From Pseudisothecium myosuroides (Eukaryota > Streptophyta > Bryopsida > Hypnales > Lembophyllaceae), in assembly GCA_951799445.1 (NCBI GenBank), contig OX637293.1, positions 1,054,001-1,118,000 of the forward strand: 64,000 nt of DNA, written 5' to 3'. The notes under the pieces were generated by a model. It did no database searches. It had not been told where the DNA came from and saw only the letters and a program-made list of their open reading frames with translations. Below, in pieces: positions 12,108 to 24,255 of the stretch; position 1 is the stretch's first letter; each line of letters starts with the position of its first letter. The position numbers and the translations under genes are program-made.

Positions 12108-12960
12108 TTAACCCCCAAAGGACCAACATGCCTTTTTTGGCAACATAGAAATTTTGGGCAGGTACATGTGACTGGAGATTTGCATATTTTGGACTGAAAT
12201 TTTTATAGAAGGTGGGGACGAGGAATATCTTTTGTATGCACCAAATTTTATGACATTTGGAAATACGAGTTGAAAGTTGGCCTAATATGTTGTTTGTTTC
12301 TCAACTCGGGTAGTCCGGGTAGATCAGAAAAAATCACTTTTTTCAAAAATAAAAATTTGAAATTGGTTTATTAGATTTATATATACGTGAAAAGCTTTGA
12401 ATCATTCCATTCTGATCAATGAGTCAAACCTTATGAGGATTTTTAGTTTGCGGGCAATTATGGATTGTCTACTCTAAAATAAACTTCGAAGTCGTTTATT
12501 TCACTCAATTTTCAATATTTAAAAAATAAAAAAAATTGTAGGATGTAGATTGTTTATTACAACATTGCAACCATTGGGATTGGCATTTTTCAATTCCATA
12601 GTTAACTTCTTAACAATTTTGTGTTTTGAACCATTCTCTACTTCTTTCTACTTACTATTTTTTTCCTATATGTTGTACAATTCCAAATAATCTGAAAATT
12701 TTCAAGCATGTAGCCAACTTGCCCTGAAGAATTAATCCAAAGAAGCACAACCATTTTCATAATAATCTGATCTTGTGAAGTGCAGCTGCCCGGTTTTTCG
12801 CAAGATCCAATAAAGGACTTTTGCCACTTCAAACGCTAATATCTTCCAATCTACACAATGGAAATTTCTGAAATTTTTTCCACATATTCTCAAACCAGAG
12901 TACTACAAGATCCTATGGTTACATGTGTCCAAAAATGATATTTTTCAAAAAGTCTAACTA
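12108..12960. mobile_element. TTAA element with left end only
   Basis: It starts TTAACCCCCAAAGGACC at 12108 and aligns with the 4685-5581 element for about 850 bp, including the ATTACAACATTGCAACC and GTTGTACAATTCCAAAT stretches. It then diverges before the expected right tip. Confidence 0.65.
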
Positions 12961-14042
12961 TGTGTATGAAATAGATGACTTGCTATTAAAAAAAGTAGTC
13001 TATATAGGAGATGGGCAGGGCTTTTTTTTTTTGGCTTTCTGGTGCCAGATTGCACCACAAAAAATAATCTTAGTAAAAAATGCCAAAAAAAATGCCAAAA
13101 AAACTTGGATGAAATCGCCAAATTTTTGATGAAAACCATATTATAGACATGTGATATGTGCTAATGTGATATTTTCTATCCAATATGTGGATGAATGTTG
13201 AAATTTGGAATACCACTATAACATTTTAAATCGCTACTTTGGCACTTCTTAAAAATTGAAAAAAAAAGCCGTGGAGATGGGATGGGATAATTCCTTCTAC
13301 TTTCTATTTTTTTTTTACTTTTTTTACTCGGGAGTCTTGGTTAAGTGATGTTGGGGGTCCTGGCTATTTGGACTTTGAATTGGAGAGGACTAATTTTGGT
13401 ATTTATAAACCAAAAATCCAAAAATAAGACACTCATACATGTAGTGACAAAACACATCACATCCTAAGGTTGTTGACAAACTTATGAATTAGCTAGAATA
13501 AACATATGATCAGCATGTTGTACGTAGGAGTAGGGAAAAATGAAGGTCCATATTGCAACAACTAAACTCAAACATAAATTAAAATTGCAAAAAACGCCTA
13601 GATTTAGACATAGAGAGGGGGGTGATGAAATGGTTGGTGATGCTTGAAGTAGGATTTAGAAGAAGGAAGTAGCATTTGGGAGTTGAAGGGAAAATTGTGG
13701 ATCGATAAGATATTGTGAAAATCGTAGAGAAGCAATGCTGTATTGTTGTATAAGCCATTAGAGTTAGGATTAAACAATAATTGACTTGGATAGGGATAGA
13801 AGATTTCCAAAGGTCAATTATTATTTTTAAATTTGAAGCATTAGAATTCTATTCCACCAAAGGTCAAGCATTGGAATCAAATAATTGAAGTAGAATAGTG
13901 TGAAGGGAAAAGAAAGACTGTGAAAAGAAAAGGAGTGAAGAGGAGGAATGAGAACTTAGGAAGGATAGAACTAGGGTTGTTCAACATTTTGTATTAAGAC
14001 TTATAAATTAGCGGTGAGCACAAGAATTCCAACCAAAGCAAG
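12961..14042. other. Gene-poor, purine-rich spacer leading into an R unit
   Basis: No convincing gene. The stretch 13600-13980 is strongly purine-rich on the plus strand (AAGAAAAGGAGTGAAGAGG and similar) and contains a local duplication of a motif like AAGGTCAAGCATTGGAATC. Similar purine-rich DNA precedes the R units at 22981 and 27692. Confidence 0.35.
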
Positions 14043-14815
14043 ATGGCACGAGATGGAGAGTTCGAGGGAGTATTTGAGCACCTAATCGACGAGGCAAATG
14101 CTGAGGTTTGTCATTAACCATCCATTTTCCTTTAATTTGTCCAAATTAGCAACTGTTAAATAGAGCAGAGGCCTAGAAGTAGCTCGGACCTTCAAAACCT
14201 AGAGCAAGGTCAAATTTGATCCTATAATCTTAGAGAAGAAGGTTTGAGGTTTCCAAAATATAAAATACATAGAATCGGAGCTAGAATAAAGGAGATATAG
14301 ACGGATGAAGTTTGGGGGTTAGGATGGATGAAAGTTAGCAAAATTCATCTAAAAGGAACAAAAGTAGAAACTTAGAAAGTAGATAATTACTAGATGTCAG
14401 AAGTGAAAATTTCAAGTTAATTTTGAATTGAAAAGTCATAGAAAATAGCGGATGAAGTTTGAAGCACTGAATAGTGGTCAAACTTCATCCATGCATAACT
14501 TTCACTATGAAATTCCAAATCACAAGTACTTTAACATTTTGGGAAGCTAGAGTTAGCACCTATTAGGAAAAAATATCAATGATCTAAAAATAGTAAACTA
14601 AAAAAAGGGCCGAGACATAGAATCAAGAGAAGTAGCTTAAAAACTTGGTAAGTGTATACAAGTTAAAAGTTACTTTAGTTAACAAACATCACACAAAAGA
14701 TCCATTGCTTGAAAGGCACAATGGACCGACGATAGGCACCCTTAGGAGAAAAATTAGACTAAGCATCAAGGGACCTAGTTGTACTCGCTTGTATGTCAAG
14801 GGTGGACATAAAAAC
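14043..14815 (+). repeat. R unit 1 (dispersed repeat with conserved hairpins)
   Basis: It starts with ATG and a 21-codon frame ending in GAG directly before GTTTGT (14106), a possible donor site. It then has two GGATGAAGTTTG/CATCC hairpin-like motifs (about 14305 and 14450), a hairpin at 14701-14725 (TCCATTG, loop, CAATGGA), and a second hairpin at 14792-14810 (TATGTC, loop AAGGGTG, GACATA) followed by AAAACACTCACA. The same ordered motifs recur at 22981-24255 and, partly, at 27692-30563. Function unknown. Confidence 0.5.
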
Positions 14816-15253
14816 ACTCACAGTATCCAAACACTTCTGAGCTACTTAGTTATAAAAATGCACAAATTGAGCAGATAGATAAAAAAATTCAGTAATCTTA
14901 ATGCTCTACAGATTGCTGCAAGCTAAAATGAAAATAGAAATGCCAAAGGCCAAAAACAGCATCTTGTAACTCTTTGTATAATTCGAAAGTAATACCTAGC
15001 TAGTTCTTAAAAAACAACCACCCAACTTATGTAACAGGAGCTTGCCCAATCCAACCAACATTTAGCAGGTACAATAGAACTTTTAAAACCCGTCCAACTA
15101 GCACTTTCATCCTTGTATTAATTAATCGTCAAATCCATTTCATAAGAGATTGGATGCTTGAGTCATAATCAAGCTGAATTGTTCTCACAAATCATAAGAT
15201 CTGTAAAATCCAACTAAAATCCTTGTAATTCATTGAGGGTGGGTGGATGGTAT
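14816..15253. other. No gene seen
   Basis: AT-rich spacer between R unit 1 and the TTAA element at 15254, with nothing recognisable. Confidence 0.4.
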
Positions 15254-16192
15254 TTAACCCCTAAAGGACCATTGTCCCTACGGGGGACAAATGCGTTTTC
15301 GGGCAGGTACCTACGGGCTGAAATTTTCTTCTGATTTTTTGAAACTTTTTTTGGAGGTAGAAAAGCTGATTAGCTTCAAGGGAATATAATTTTTTTCACA
15401 ATTGGTGCCCGGGAAAAAAAGTTATGACCATATAAGCTCAAACCAGGGGAGGAGGGGCAGCTCGGGCAGCAAAAAAAAAATGGACAAAAATTTGAATTTT
15501 TTTTTAATATTTTTTTTCTCATAGATTATATTTTTGGCTATCTGGAAAGCTTTGATTCATTTCATTTGGGTATGTTATGAGAAAGTTATGGACATTCTTG
15601 TTTTTCGGGCAGTTAAAGCATCTTCTTGAAAAAATTAACTTTAGGATTCATTTTTTAATGCAATTTTTCAAATTTTTCAAATTTTTTTTTGCATGGTCTA
15701 GTTTACTTGCTAGAACAATCTCACCATTAGGATTAGTGCATTTTAATTCCATATAAAATATATGAATATTTTTTATTTTCCTTCTATCTTGTACCTACAT
15801 CTACTTAACAATTTTTTTAAGAATGATAATTAATTTTTTTTTTAACTTTTTTTTCTTTTAGACTCTCAAACCAATTCTCCACTATAACAATTAAAACCTC
15901 AAAACTCTGGAGTGCAAAAATTTTAAGTTAAAAATGTTCAAAGTCAAAAAATCTAGTCTCGCAATGTGCTGAAAAACTTGTTTTTTTTCACTTTAAATGC
16001 AAATATCTTGCAATCTGTGCGGTCAAAAATTCTAAAAAGAATTTCACACATTCTTATACTAGTTAGGTGTAAGATCATACGGTTGGATGTGAAAAAAAAA
16101 CATTTTTCAATTTTTTTTTTACTCTTTGCTATAGAAATGGCAGTTTTCAGTGTTTTTTGGCAGAAAAAAGGCCTCGGTCCTTTAGGGGTTAA
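15254..16192. mobile_element. Full-length A-type TTAA element (939 bp)
   Basis: The tips are TTAACCCCTAAAGGACC at 15254 and GGTCCTTTAGGGGTTAA at 16192, perfect inverted repeats of 17 bp including TTAA. Just inside the left tip is a small hairpin (TTGTCCC...GGGGACAA). It aligns end to end with 44666-45602. Long T and A runs, no transposase frame. This is a good reference copy for the family. Confidence 0.9.
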
Positions 16193-18235
16193 TAAATAAC
16201 AAAAAAACTATTGGTACTTTCCCACTTGGCGTTTTGGAACATCGATCATAAGGAGGTAAGGTGGTCAACAAACGGCAACTAGACGTGACACTGTTGTTGT
16301 CAAAGCATGGTTTGTGTGCTAGGCGCTGTTACTATAGATGTTCCATATGACCTGGGCATTCGCACAAAGCGGATGCTGTGTAATATCCAAATGCATGCAG
16401 CAAGAAAAGTGTACTACGGTGTTGCACCTGATAGCAGTAAGTTTGGAGTGGATCCCGTAGCCGCTCTTAAGGTGTGGCGATAGTGAGTGCGACACAAATT
16501 GTCCCGGACCTCGCAGAAGTGATGCAATTGTGTTCACTTCCTACAGGTTTGATTGGGATTTCATTGTCAACACTTCCTCACATCCGGACCCTAGTCCGGA
16601 CATTTTGCTCTTTGGTACCGTACATAGTCTTGATTGAGAAATATTGGTAGTTGTTTATATGAAAAATTTGCATTTAAGAAGAATCATAGAGGACGGTGCT
16701 GGTCCAAACAGACTTGCTCAGGAGTTTATTGCGAATTTCGCTGTTAGCCATACTTCCTAATTGTTTCTAGAAGGTAAGTTGGTTGCTCCTACTCTACATT
16801 GCAAGGTTTCTACCTACGAAGAACCACAAATTCAAAAAGAAAATGTGCGTGATGATACATCTCCTTCACTGTTGGCTTCAGTTTCATCCGTACGCATTTT
16901 GGATAACTGTTGTTGATCTTGGAGAGTCCAGAGCTTACTCTAAGATCTCTGCTTTTGCATGATGATCCAATGATGTTGGGAAGTTGGATAAATTTATAAA
17001 AAATCAAATAAGCGATGGTGCAAAAGGAAAGTTGGTCGCCACTACGCTACTTTGCAAACTAATGTGCAAGTGGCACTCCTCCCGTCTACTCTATCTGTAT
17101 GTCTTCCTAGAAGGACAAAATGCAAAATGAAGAGTGGACATGGTAGAACGCACCTGAACTAGCGACGAGGTTACCAGAGGGTGGCGCGCTAACCGACCTG
17201 CGAGCACGACGGTTCTCCATCGCAATTGGTCAACACCCACAACCAACAACACATCATCAATTATTGTACAACATGGGGTCAATGTCATGATAATTTCAAT
17301 TAACGCTATGCACAACAAGATTTCAACATGCACGGAAGGGACCTGCAGCAGAAGATAGTGATTGCAATTGACGAAACTGTAAGCATTTGCAGATCATCTC
17401 TCTATGCACGCAATGCGAAGAGCGCAAAAATTTGTAGTAGCACCTCGGCTTGTTGCAACCAGCCACATTGAATTCTTGCGTAACAAGTAGCTGCTGCTGT
17501 CTAAGGCATGACCGTTTTATCTTAATTGCACTTCTAGGCACCCTTTAACTAATACATGTCTTCTCCTCCTCAAATCTATGTTTCAGCCTCATGTGTTGCT
17601 AATTAATATCCCTCAACTACCGTTGCCTTTAAAAATTATTGTCGCTGTCAAAGCATCGCAACACCACTCTTTGCGGCAACCACTTGCATAGACACGTAGG
17701 TTCGGCAATAACAATTGGCCTCTAGTGTGAACCCACTCTCCTTGTCTTATGCTAAAGCCGACTCTAACACCACCCCTAGTGCCAAGTGTGAAAGTACCCT
17801 ATTTGCTAAATAACTTACTAAATCATATCCTAATTGTCAACCTTGCTCATGATGTACGTGTTAAATTCAACAATTAGATATATCTGTTTTTGTTCAAAAA
17901 CTATAGAAAATACAAAGATTAGATTCAAGTGTTATTTCAAGAGCAAAAGCTAGAAGAAGAAAGTTGGTAAAAATAAAAATAAAAGGTAAAAATAAAGACA
18001 AAAGTAAAAATAAAAGATAAAGATTATAGATAAAGGACAAAAAAATAGATAAAGATAAAGAATAATTAAAATAATTTAAAGTTAAAATAAATAAATAATT
18101 GGGATTTAGAGAGCATCGAAGAAGGAGATGGAAGGGCAACTTACTGGAGGAGCAGGAGGCCAAGGGGTGGAAAACATGAAGAAAAAAATGCATGGAGGAA
18201 GAAATGAAAGTGCAAGCAGGCAAGGAAAAGCCTTA
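16193..18235. other. Gene-poor region with a GC-richer patch
   Basis: 16240-17560 is richer in GC than its surroundings and holds several 65-80-codon minus-strand frames. None shows a family motif that I recognise. A TCCGGACCCTAGTCCGGA palindrome lies near 16584. 17900-18220 is low-complexity purine-rich DNA, so the 109-codon minus-strand frame there is compositional. This could be an eroded retroelement, but no reverse transcriptase motif is visible. Confidence 0.3.
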
Positions 18236-19138
18236 ATAACCCCTAAAGTTCCATGACTATGTTTTCACCAAAAACACTCCAAAACTGCCATTTCTAATAC
18301 AAGTACCAAATTTTGGAAAATAAACATTTTTGGATATATGTAATTGCAAAATCTTGTAGTACACTAGTGTCAGAAGATATAGAAAAAATTTCAGAATTTT
18401 TCACAGTGAGGAGTGCAAGATATTAGCATTTGAATTGACAAAACCCCTTTTTTTGGCCCTGCAAAAAACCGGGCAGCTGCACTTCACAAGGTCACATTTG
18501 TATGAAAAAATGTCCAAAATGGTGGTTACTCTTTGGATTCATTTTTGAAGGCAAGTTGGCTACATGCTTGAAAATTTTTACTTCATTTGGAATTGTACAA
18601 TATATAGGAAAAAAATAGTAAGTAGAAAGAAGTTAGTAGCAAATGATTCAAAACACTAAATTGTTAAGAATTTAATTATGGAATTAAAAATGTCAATCCC
18701 AATGGTTTCTATGTTGTAATAAATAATCTACATCCTATGATTTTATTTCTTTCAAAAAATATTTAAAATTGAGTAAAATAAACGACTTAGAAGTTTATTC
18801 TAGAGTAGAAAATTCATAATTTGCCCACAAACTAAAACTCCTCATAACTTTTGACTCATTGGTCGAAATGGAATGATTCCAAGCTTTCCATGTATATATA
18901 ACTCTAGAAAAAATTTCAAATTTGCCTGGACTATCCAATTACAAAAAAAAATAACATATTAGGCCATAACTTTTGACTCCTATTTCCAAATGTCATGAAA
19001 TTTAGCGCATATGAAAGATATTCCTCATTCCCACCTTTTGTTAAAATTTCAGCCTAAAATATGCAAATCTCCAATCACAAGTACCTGCCTAAAATGGATG
19101 TGTTGCCAAAAAACACATGCTGGTCCATTAGGGGTTAA
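18236..19138. mobile_element. TTAA element, left TTAA decayed to ATAA (903 bp)
   Basis: The left tip is ATAACCCCTAAAGTTCC at 18236, and the right tip GGTCCATTAGGGGTTAA ends at 19138. It aligns in reverse with 4685-5581. The single left-end change suggests an older copy. Confidence 0.75.
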
Positions 19139-20437
19139 AGGGATGCAGTGAAGGGAGCAGAAGGACAAGGGTTGCAGTTAAAGGAACAGAAGGGCAAGGG
19201 CCGCAGTGAAGCAGGTGGCCAGAGTGCTAGTTTAGGGACAAGGCTGGGCAACACATTATGGCGTAGCCGGCCCAGGGGGGAGTTAAGTTACACAAACTAT
19301 AAAAAGCTTTACAAAGTAAAGAAGGTAGAGAGAGCTCCAAGGAGCAATAGAAGATAATAAATGGGGGAGGGGGCTATAAAGCCTCCTCAAAAATAAAATA
19401 AAATTTGGACGATTGTACAAAAACTCAAGAAATTCAAAGACTAGAGTTTACAAGCGTGCCAATAAAGTGTTGCAAACTAAATACTAAACAAACCACACAA
19501 AGGTAGCAACAACCAAAGTATGCAAGAATGATCAAGTATCCACTAGAAGAAGAGTTCAAGCATAAACAAGGAGAGAAGATGAATAGTTCCTCTCTGCTAC
19601 TTGTTCAAAGAATTCAAATCTAATTCCTAGTTGACTATTCAACCAAGATGAATTGGAGATGATAATATATTTCTTAATAATTATGATGGGTAAAAAAGAA
19701 TTGTTGAATAGATTGAATAGAATATAGGTGCATATATTGTTTTAATTTGGAGATGCACAATATACAACACAGTCATAGATTCTTAGTTGGAGATACCTAG
19801 CTCAAGTCTAATTAATATATTTGAAAATTTCATTTCAAGCACTTGTTTCAAACCCTAATCCAAAACTTAGCAACATTAAGTTAGTACAATACATGCTTTA
19901 GTGTTTAAGGTCATCTTGCAAGCAATCCATTGCAGTCTACAATACTGACAACAATACAACGGACTCAGTTTTGGCAAGGAAAGATTTGTGAATTCTTGCA
20001 ACTTGTTCCGTCGAAAGTCAAAACTCATAAAAGTAAAAGCAGGGAAGATAACTAATTGGAGTTCATATGAAAGTAAAAGTTGGGGCTATGATTACATGGA
20101 ATTAAAGCAAAAGCAATGGGGATAAAAAACCACAATACTTCTCTTTCCATGTCTCATTTCTTCTTTGTTGTGTTCACTTTTCTCTTCACTCTTGTTTTGT
20201 CAAGTCACCTTGGTTTCTATAAAATATTTTTTTATCTCATTCCTTCTATTCTTTACTCTTTTTCTTCATCGTAGCTAAGTTCTATGATAGATTTCATATC
20301 GCACGGTCAAAACCTAAAAGTGCCAAGTTTGTGGAAAGCTATTTTAACGAAATATCCATTCAGTCCTTTTCTTCATAGTAGCTTAGTTCTACATCATATT
20401 TCTTTCTCTTTGCTTTGTGTCCTTGAGCTTTTCAAAT
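19139..20437. other. Spacer upstream of the DWNN-RING copy
   Basis: 19141-19360 is purine-rich with AGCAGAAGGACAAGGG-like repeats; the frame there has no known product. At 20257 and 20369 a roughly 40-bp segment (TTTTCTTCATNGTAGCT, then AGTTCTA) is directly duplicated just before the DWNN-RING frame. It may be the duplicated 5' leader of that copy. Confidence 0.35.
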
Positions 20438-21461
20438 ATGACCGTACACTTTACCTTTACCGCTTTCTACAAGTACCATTATTCAATTCCGTGTGTAAAT
20501 GATTCCATGTCTCTAATGGAATTGAAGGAGGGAATTTGGCATGCAATTGGTTGCCCATCTAATGAAGTTTTGGAGAAGAAAAAATTGGAGGAAGTTGACT
20601 TTAGGATTTATCATGACTATGATCCAAAAAAAGAAATTATGGATGAAACAAAGAGGATTAAAAAAAATGAATCTGTATGGGTGAAGAGAATTCCTGCATG
20701 GGTGAAGAGAGAACCTGCATCTCTTGAAGATGCACAACATGATCAACAATGTAGCGATTTGGAAGAAAACAACATCATTGATGATGGTTTTGGAGAAGAC
20801 ATCTATTCTAAATCATTTGCACATACTATGAATAAGAAGGAAGTAAAAAAAGTTGAAAATGAAATTAGAAAAAGAAGCATGAATGAAAAAGAAGGTGTCA
20901 TTGTGGATGATTTGGGAAGAGGTGTATATATTAGGCCTAATGCAACCATTGTTAGTTGTAAGCAAAAAGAAAAATTTGAAAAAAAAATTAAGAAAAGGAG
21001 CCATGAAGAAAATGTAGCTTGCAAAAAGATTTTAGTTGAAATTCCAAAAGAATTGATGTGCATTCTATGCAAAAATATTATGAAAGATCCAATGTTGATT
21101 CCTTGTTGTTTCAAGAGTTTTTGTCACAATTGCATTCATGATGCATTGGTTGAAGGTAAAAAATGCCCCGAGTGTAAGTCTTTCAAATATAGTGATGCAC
21201 ATTTGATTCCCAATTGACAAATCAAATCTTTAATTGATGCTAATTGCAAATCCAATCCAAGTGAGGCGTCAAGTTCAATGTCTTCTTCAAAAAGAACTTC
21301 TTCACAAGCTTTTGTTGCTAGTTTGCAAGACAAAATTCCACATAAATACTTTAAATCAAAAGATGAATGATTCAAATAGTGTGGTAAGTGGTTTACTTGG
21401 AAAAAGAAAACCACTTATCATTTCACTAACTAGCAGTACAAAACGTACTAAGAAGATTTAG
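20438..21461 (+). pseudogene. DWNN-RING (PQT3/RBBP6-like) ubiquitin-ligase gene copy, disrupted
   Basis: The frame opens at ATG 20438 (MTVHFTFTAFYKYHY) and stops at TGA 21215-21217, about 259 codons. Its first 90 residues match the ubiquitin-like DWNN domain, with the closing pattern ESVWVKRIPAW. Near the C-terminus is a RING/U-box of the plant PQT3/RBBP6 type: IPKELMCILCKNIMKDP, then CCFKSFCHNCIHD and KKCPEC. Family members act as E3 ligases and RNA 3'-end-processing partners (MPE1/RBBP6). The CCHC zinc knuckle expected between the domains is absent; two diverged copies of an acidic-basic segment of about 40 residues fill the gap. The TGA falls where relatives continue after LIPN. The same frame reads on (QIKSLIDANCK) to TGA 21370, after which a +1 frame continues to TAG 21461. 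There are no introns. I judge it a retrocopy turned pseudogene, though a short truncated protein is possible. Confidence 0.75.
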
Positions 21462-21814
21462 TAGGAAATTAAAAAAATTAGAGAGCAAGGTGTACACAAT
21501 GCATCAAGCACATAAAAAAAGATGTGTTACTTGTTCAGCAACGACGATAGTTTGTGAGCCTAAAAATGCAAGCTTATAAGCTTTGAGCATATGCTTTGTA
21601 AACCTAAAGCATTGACAAAAAAAAACTTGAAATATTTGAGGTCCACAAAGTAAATAGTGGAGAAATTCCAAAATTTTATTATTAAGCCCCATAACCGTGG
21701 ACCTATGACTGTGGGAACTTGTCAGCCCGCATGAGCCCGTTGGGGGGTGACAATTTTAACCCACCTCGAGCCTCGGAAGGGGTCTCTTAGTACTTTCTCT
21801 TGTTGTGTGGATCC

Positions 21815-22020
21815 TCTTCTGGGGACGGCAAAGCTTTGAACCCGTCATTTGATCAAAGTCCTACAATGTGTGTTAATCGGTTCCGAACGGCAGAGCTACG
21901 GACCCCCAGAGTGCCACAAAGTCCTAAAGTTGGTGTTAAACCTGACTTAGCGACGAAGCTTTGAACCTCCATGGTACCTAGTTCCAAAGTGTAGTTTCCA
22001 AGATCTGCTTGGAAAAGTCC
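21815..22020. repeat. Degenerate tandem repeat, about 70-bp unit, 3 copies
   Basis: Three successive units contain GACGGCAAAGCTTTGAACCC-like motifs followed by CAAAGTCCTA and GTGTTAA. The third is the most eroded. Confidence 0.5.
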
Positions 22021-22072
22021 AAAGTTTAGTTTCTAAGATTATTAGTGGGTTAGCCTAGGGAAGTATGACGTA

Positions 22073-22262
22073 CCAAAGTGATTTTAGCAAGTCCAACACC
22101 TACCCAAGTGATGTTTAGCAAGTCCAGCACCTACCCAAGTGATTTTTAGTAAGTTTAGCATCCTACCCAATTGAACTTTGCAAAGTCCAGCATTGCCAAA
22201 GTGATTTTTTTTATAAGTCAAATACCCCTCCAAAGTGATTTTTTTCCAAAATCCAGCCCATC
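22073..22262. repeat. Minisatellite, about 32-bp unit, 5 copies
   Basis: Units read approximately CCAAGTGATTTTTAGCAAGT followed by CCAGCACCTAC, with increasing divergence to the right. The minus-strand frame across it is a by-product of the repeat. Confidence 0.7.
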
Positions 22263-22980
22263 TAGCCATCACCCCAGCCATCCAAACAAATTAGAAAAAA
22301 AAAAATAACGACCCTCCAGCCAGCCAACTGGGCCGACTAGCCAGCTTGGAGGGTCAGTAGGCTATCTCGGTTGAGTCCAGGCTCAGCTCGAGTTGAATCC
22401 AACAAAATTGGGGTGGGGATTTGGGTTCTTTGATTTTTGGTCTTTTCCTAAAATATTGGAATTAGAGGCCCACTTAGACTAGGGATCAAGGGTTAGAGTA
22501 GGGGGATAGAGGTTTAGAAGAAAAAAAAGGAAGGGGGAGGAAAGAAATAACACCTTCTTGCACCACACCTGCACACAAACTCTCAGATCCTAACTCTCTC
22601 ACCAACAAAACATAAATGGAGGGGAATTAGACAAAAAGGAGATGAAGTAGGAGACAAAGAGGAGAGAGACGATAAATAGTGCCCTAACCATAAGATTAGG
22701 TAGACTTAGGAAGGAGATCTAGAGAATTTTTTGTAATTGTTAGGAGGAGAATTAGGATGACACAAAGGAGAAATGTGTAAGAAGGGAAGGAACACCATTA
22801 AGTCTCTTGGAGTTTGAGTCTATAATTGTAAGAGCGCCATCAGTACATTTGGTGGATTAGTGCTAGTGTAGATGAGGTGAGGAGAAAGAAAAGGAAGGAA
22901 GGAGGAAAGGAAGGAAGTTAGATCACAAGAGTGTAAAATAAGCAATGAGCTTTGAAAAAACAAACAAACAAAGGACTACA
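22263..22980. other. Purine-rich spacer before R unit 2
   Basis: It has GGCC-containing AGCCAGCC motifs at 22310-22400, then long purine-rich runs (GGAAGGAAGGAGG and similar). No coding frame. It resembles the purine-rich leader of R unit 1 in composition. Confidence 0.3.
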
Positions 22981-24255
22981 ATGGGACACAAGGATGCGTA
23001 CGCGTATGTAGATGAGGTCATCTCTAACATTGGCAGTGATGAAGTAAATCATTGAACTAATCCTTGGTATTTTTTTCCCTAATTAGCTTTTGATTTCCTT
23101 AGTTAGTTTTTAATCCACATTAGCAAGTAGGGATTAGTGAGAGGTAGAATTTAAGATCCAAAATTTCATAGATTAGGAAGAGGGGTTTCCAGAAACATAT
23201 TACACTTAAGATTTGACTTTGATTTGACTACGTTAGGCTAGGTTGAGCGGTATGGGTAGGACGGATGAAGGTTAGCCGACTTCATCCAAAAGGAACAACG
23301 GGTAGAATTTAGGCGTTAAAATTTAGAGTTAATTTTAGAAGTTAGAATTTAGAGTTAAATTTAGAAGTTAGAATTTAGAATTAAATTTAGAAAGTAGAAA
23401 CTTAGAGTAAATTTTAGAAGTTAAATTATTTAAGTTAAAACTAGAATTTAAAATTAGAAGTTAAAAATTAGAGTTTAGAGTTTAGAGTTAATCTTAGAAG
23501 TTAAATCTTAGAGTTAATTTTAGAAGTTAAAATTTAGAGTCAAAGTTAAAAGTTAGAAGTTAGATTTTAGAGTCAATTAGAAGTTAAAACGTAGAGTTAC
23601 TTGGGGAGTTAAAACTTAGAGTTAATTGTAGAAGTAGAACCGTAGAATTAAGATAGAAATTAAAGCTTAGAGCTAAGTTGGAAGTAAAAATATAGACTTA
23701 ATTTAGAAGTAAAAACGTAGAGTTAATTTTAGAAGTTGAAACTTAGAATTAATTTTAGAAGTTGAAACTTAGAATTAATTTAGAAGGTAAAACTTAAAGT
23801 TTAATTTAGAAGTAGAACCTAGAGTCAATTTAGGAGTAAAACCTTAGAATTAATTAGAAATAACAATCCCAAATTAAGTCCAGAAGTTAAAAGGGTAGAA
23901 GGTAATCTTAAGGGTTCATGGAAGGAATGTAGGGGATTCAACTTCAATCAATTTGGGTTGTTAGAAATGGCATGAACTATCCTTGACCTATAATAGATAG
24001 TTAAGACGGTAGAATTTTACCCTTTAGATTACCGTGACCCTTGATAATTGACAGTTAGCTTGGAAGTTGCATCACTTGCATCTCTAAGCATTTCTTTTAC
24101 CCATCCACAAAACTTAGGAAACACTAGCAAGATCCATTGCTTGGAAGGCGCAGTGGACCACGTTCACAACACCCCTTAAATCAAAAGTGGATAAAAGCTA
24201 AGAACTAGGTCATGTTCGCTTCATTACCAAGGGTGGGTAATAAAGCGCCCACAAT
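22981..24255 (+). repeat. R unit 2
   Basis: ATG at 22981 opens a 21-codon frame ending GAA directly before GTAAAT, matching the 63-bp size of the R unit 1 frame. GGATGAAGGTTAGC/GACTTCATCC lies near 23262. The middle (23300-23880) is a degenerate tandem array. The 3' part has hairpin 1 at 24133-24157 (TCCATTG, 11-nt loop, CAGTGGA) and hairpin 2 at 24223-24241 (ATTACC, loop AAGGGTG, GGTAAT), 65 bases apart as in R unit 1. Then come AAAGCGCCCACAA and unrelated sequence. Confidence 0.5.
23300..23880. repeat. Degenerate tandem array of TTAGAAGTTAAAACTTAGAG motifs
   Basis: More than 20 irregular units of 18-28 bp made of GTTAGAATTTAGAGTTAATT-like sequence lie inside R unit 2. Single units of similar sequence occur in R units 1 and 3, so the array seems to be a local expansion. 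Confidence 0.75.

Noticed and set aside
14701..14815. R-unit hairpins as a tRNA, snoRNA or hammerhead ribozyme
   Set aside because: There is no T-arm GGTTCGAATCC or acceptor stem, no paired C/D boxes, and no CUGAUGA/GAAA hammerhead core.
15254..16192. PIF/Harbinger (TAA or TTA duplication) as the family for the TTAACCCC elements
   Set aside because: Empty-site comparisons fit a symmetrical 4-bp TTAA duplication with CCCC/GGGG tips; a 3-bp duplication would leave asymmetric ends.
17894..18223. A 109-codon minus-strand frame rich in Leu, Phe and Ser
   Set aside because: It is a product of purine-rich low-complexity DNA on the plus strand; membrane-like composition is expected by chance.
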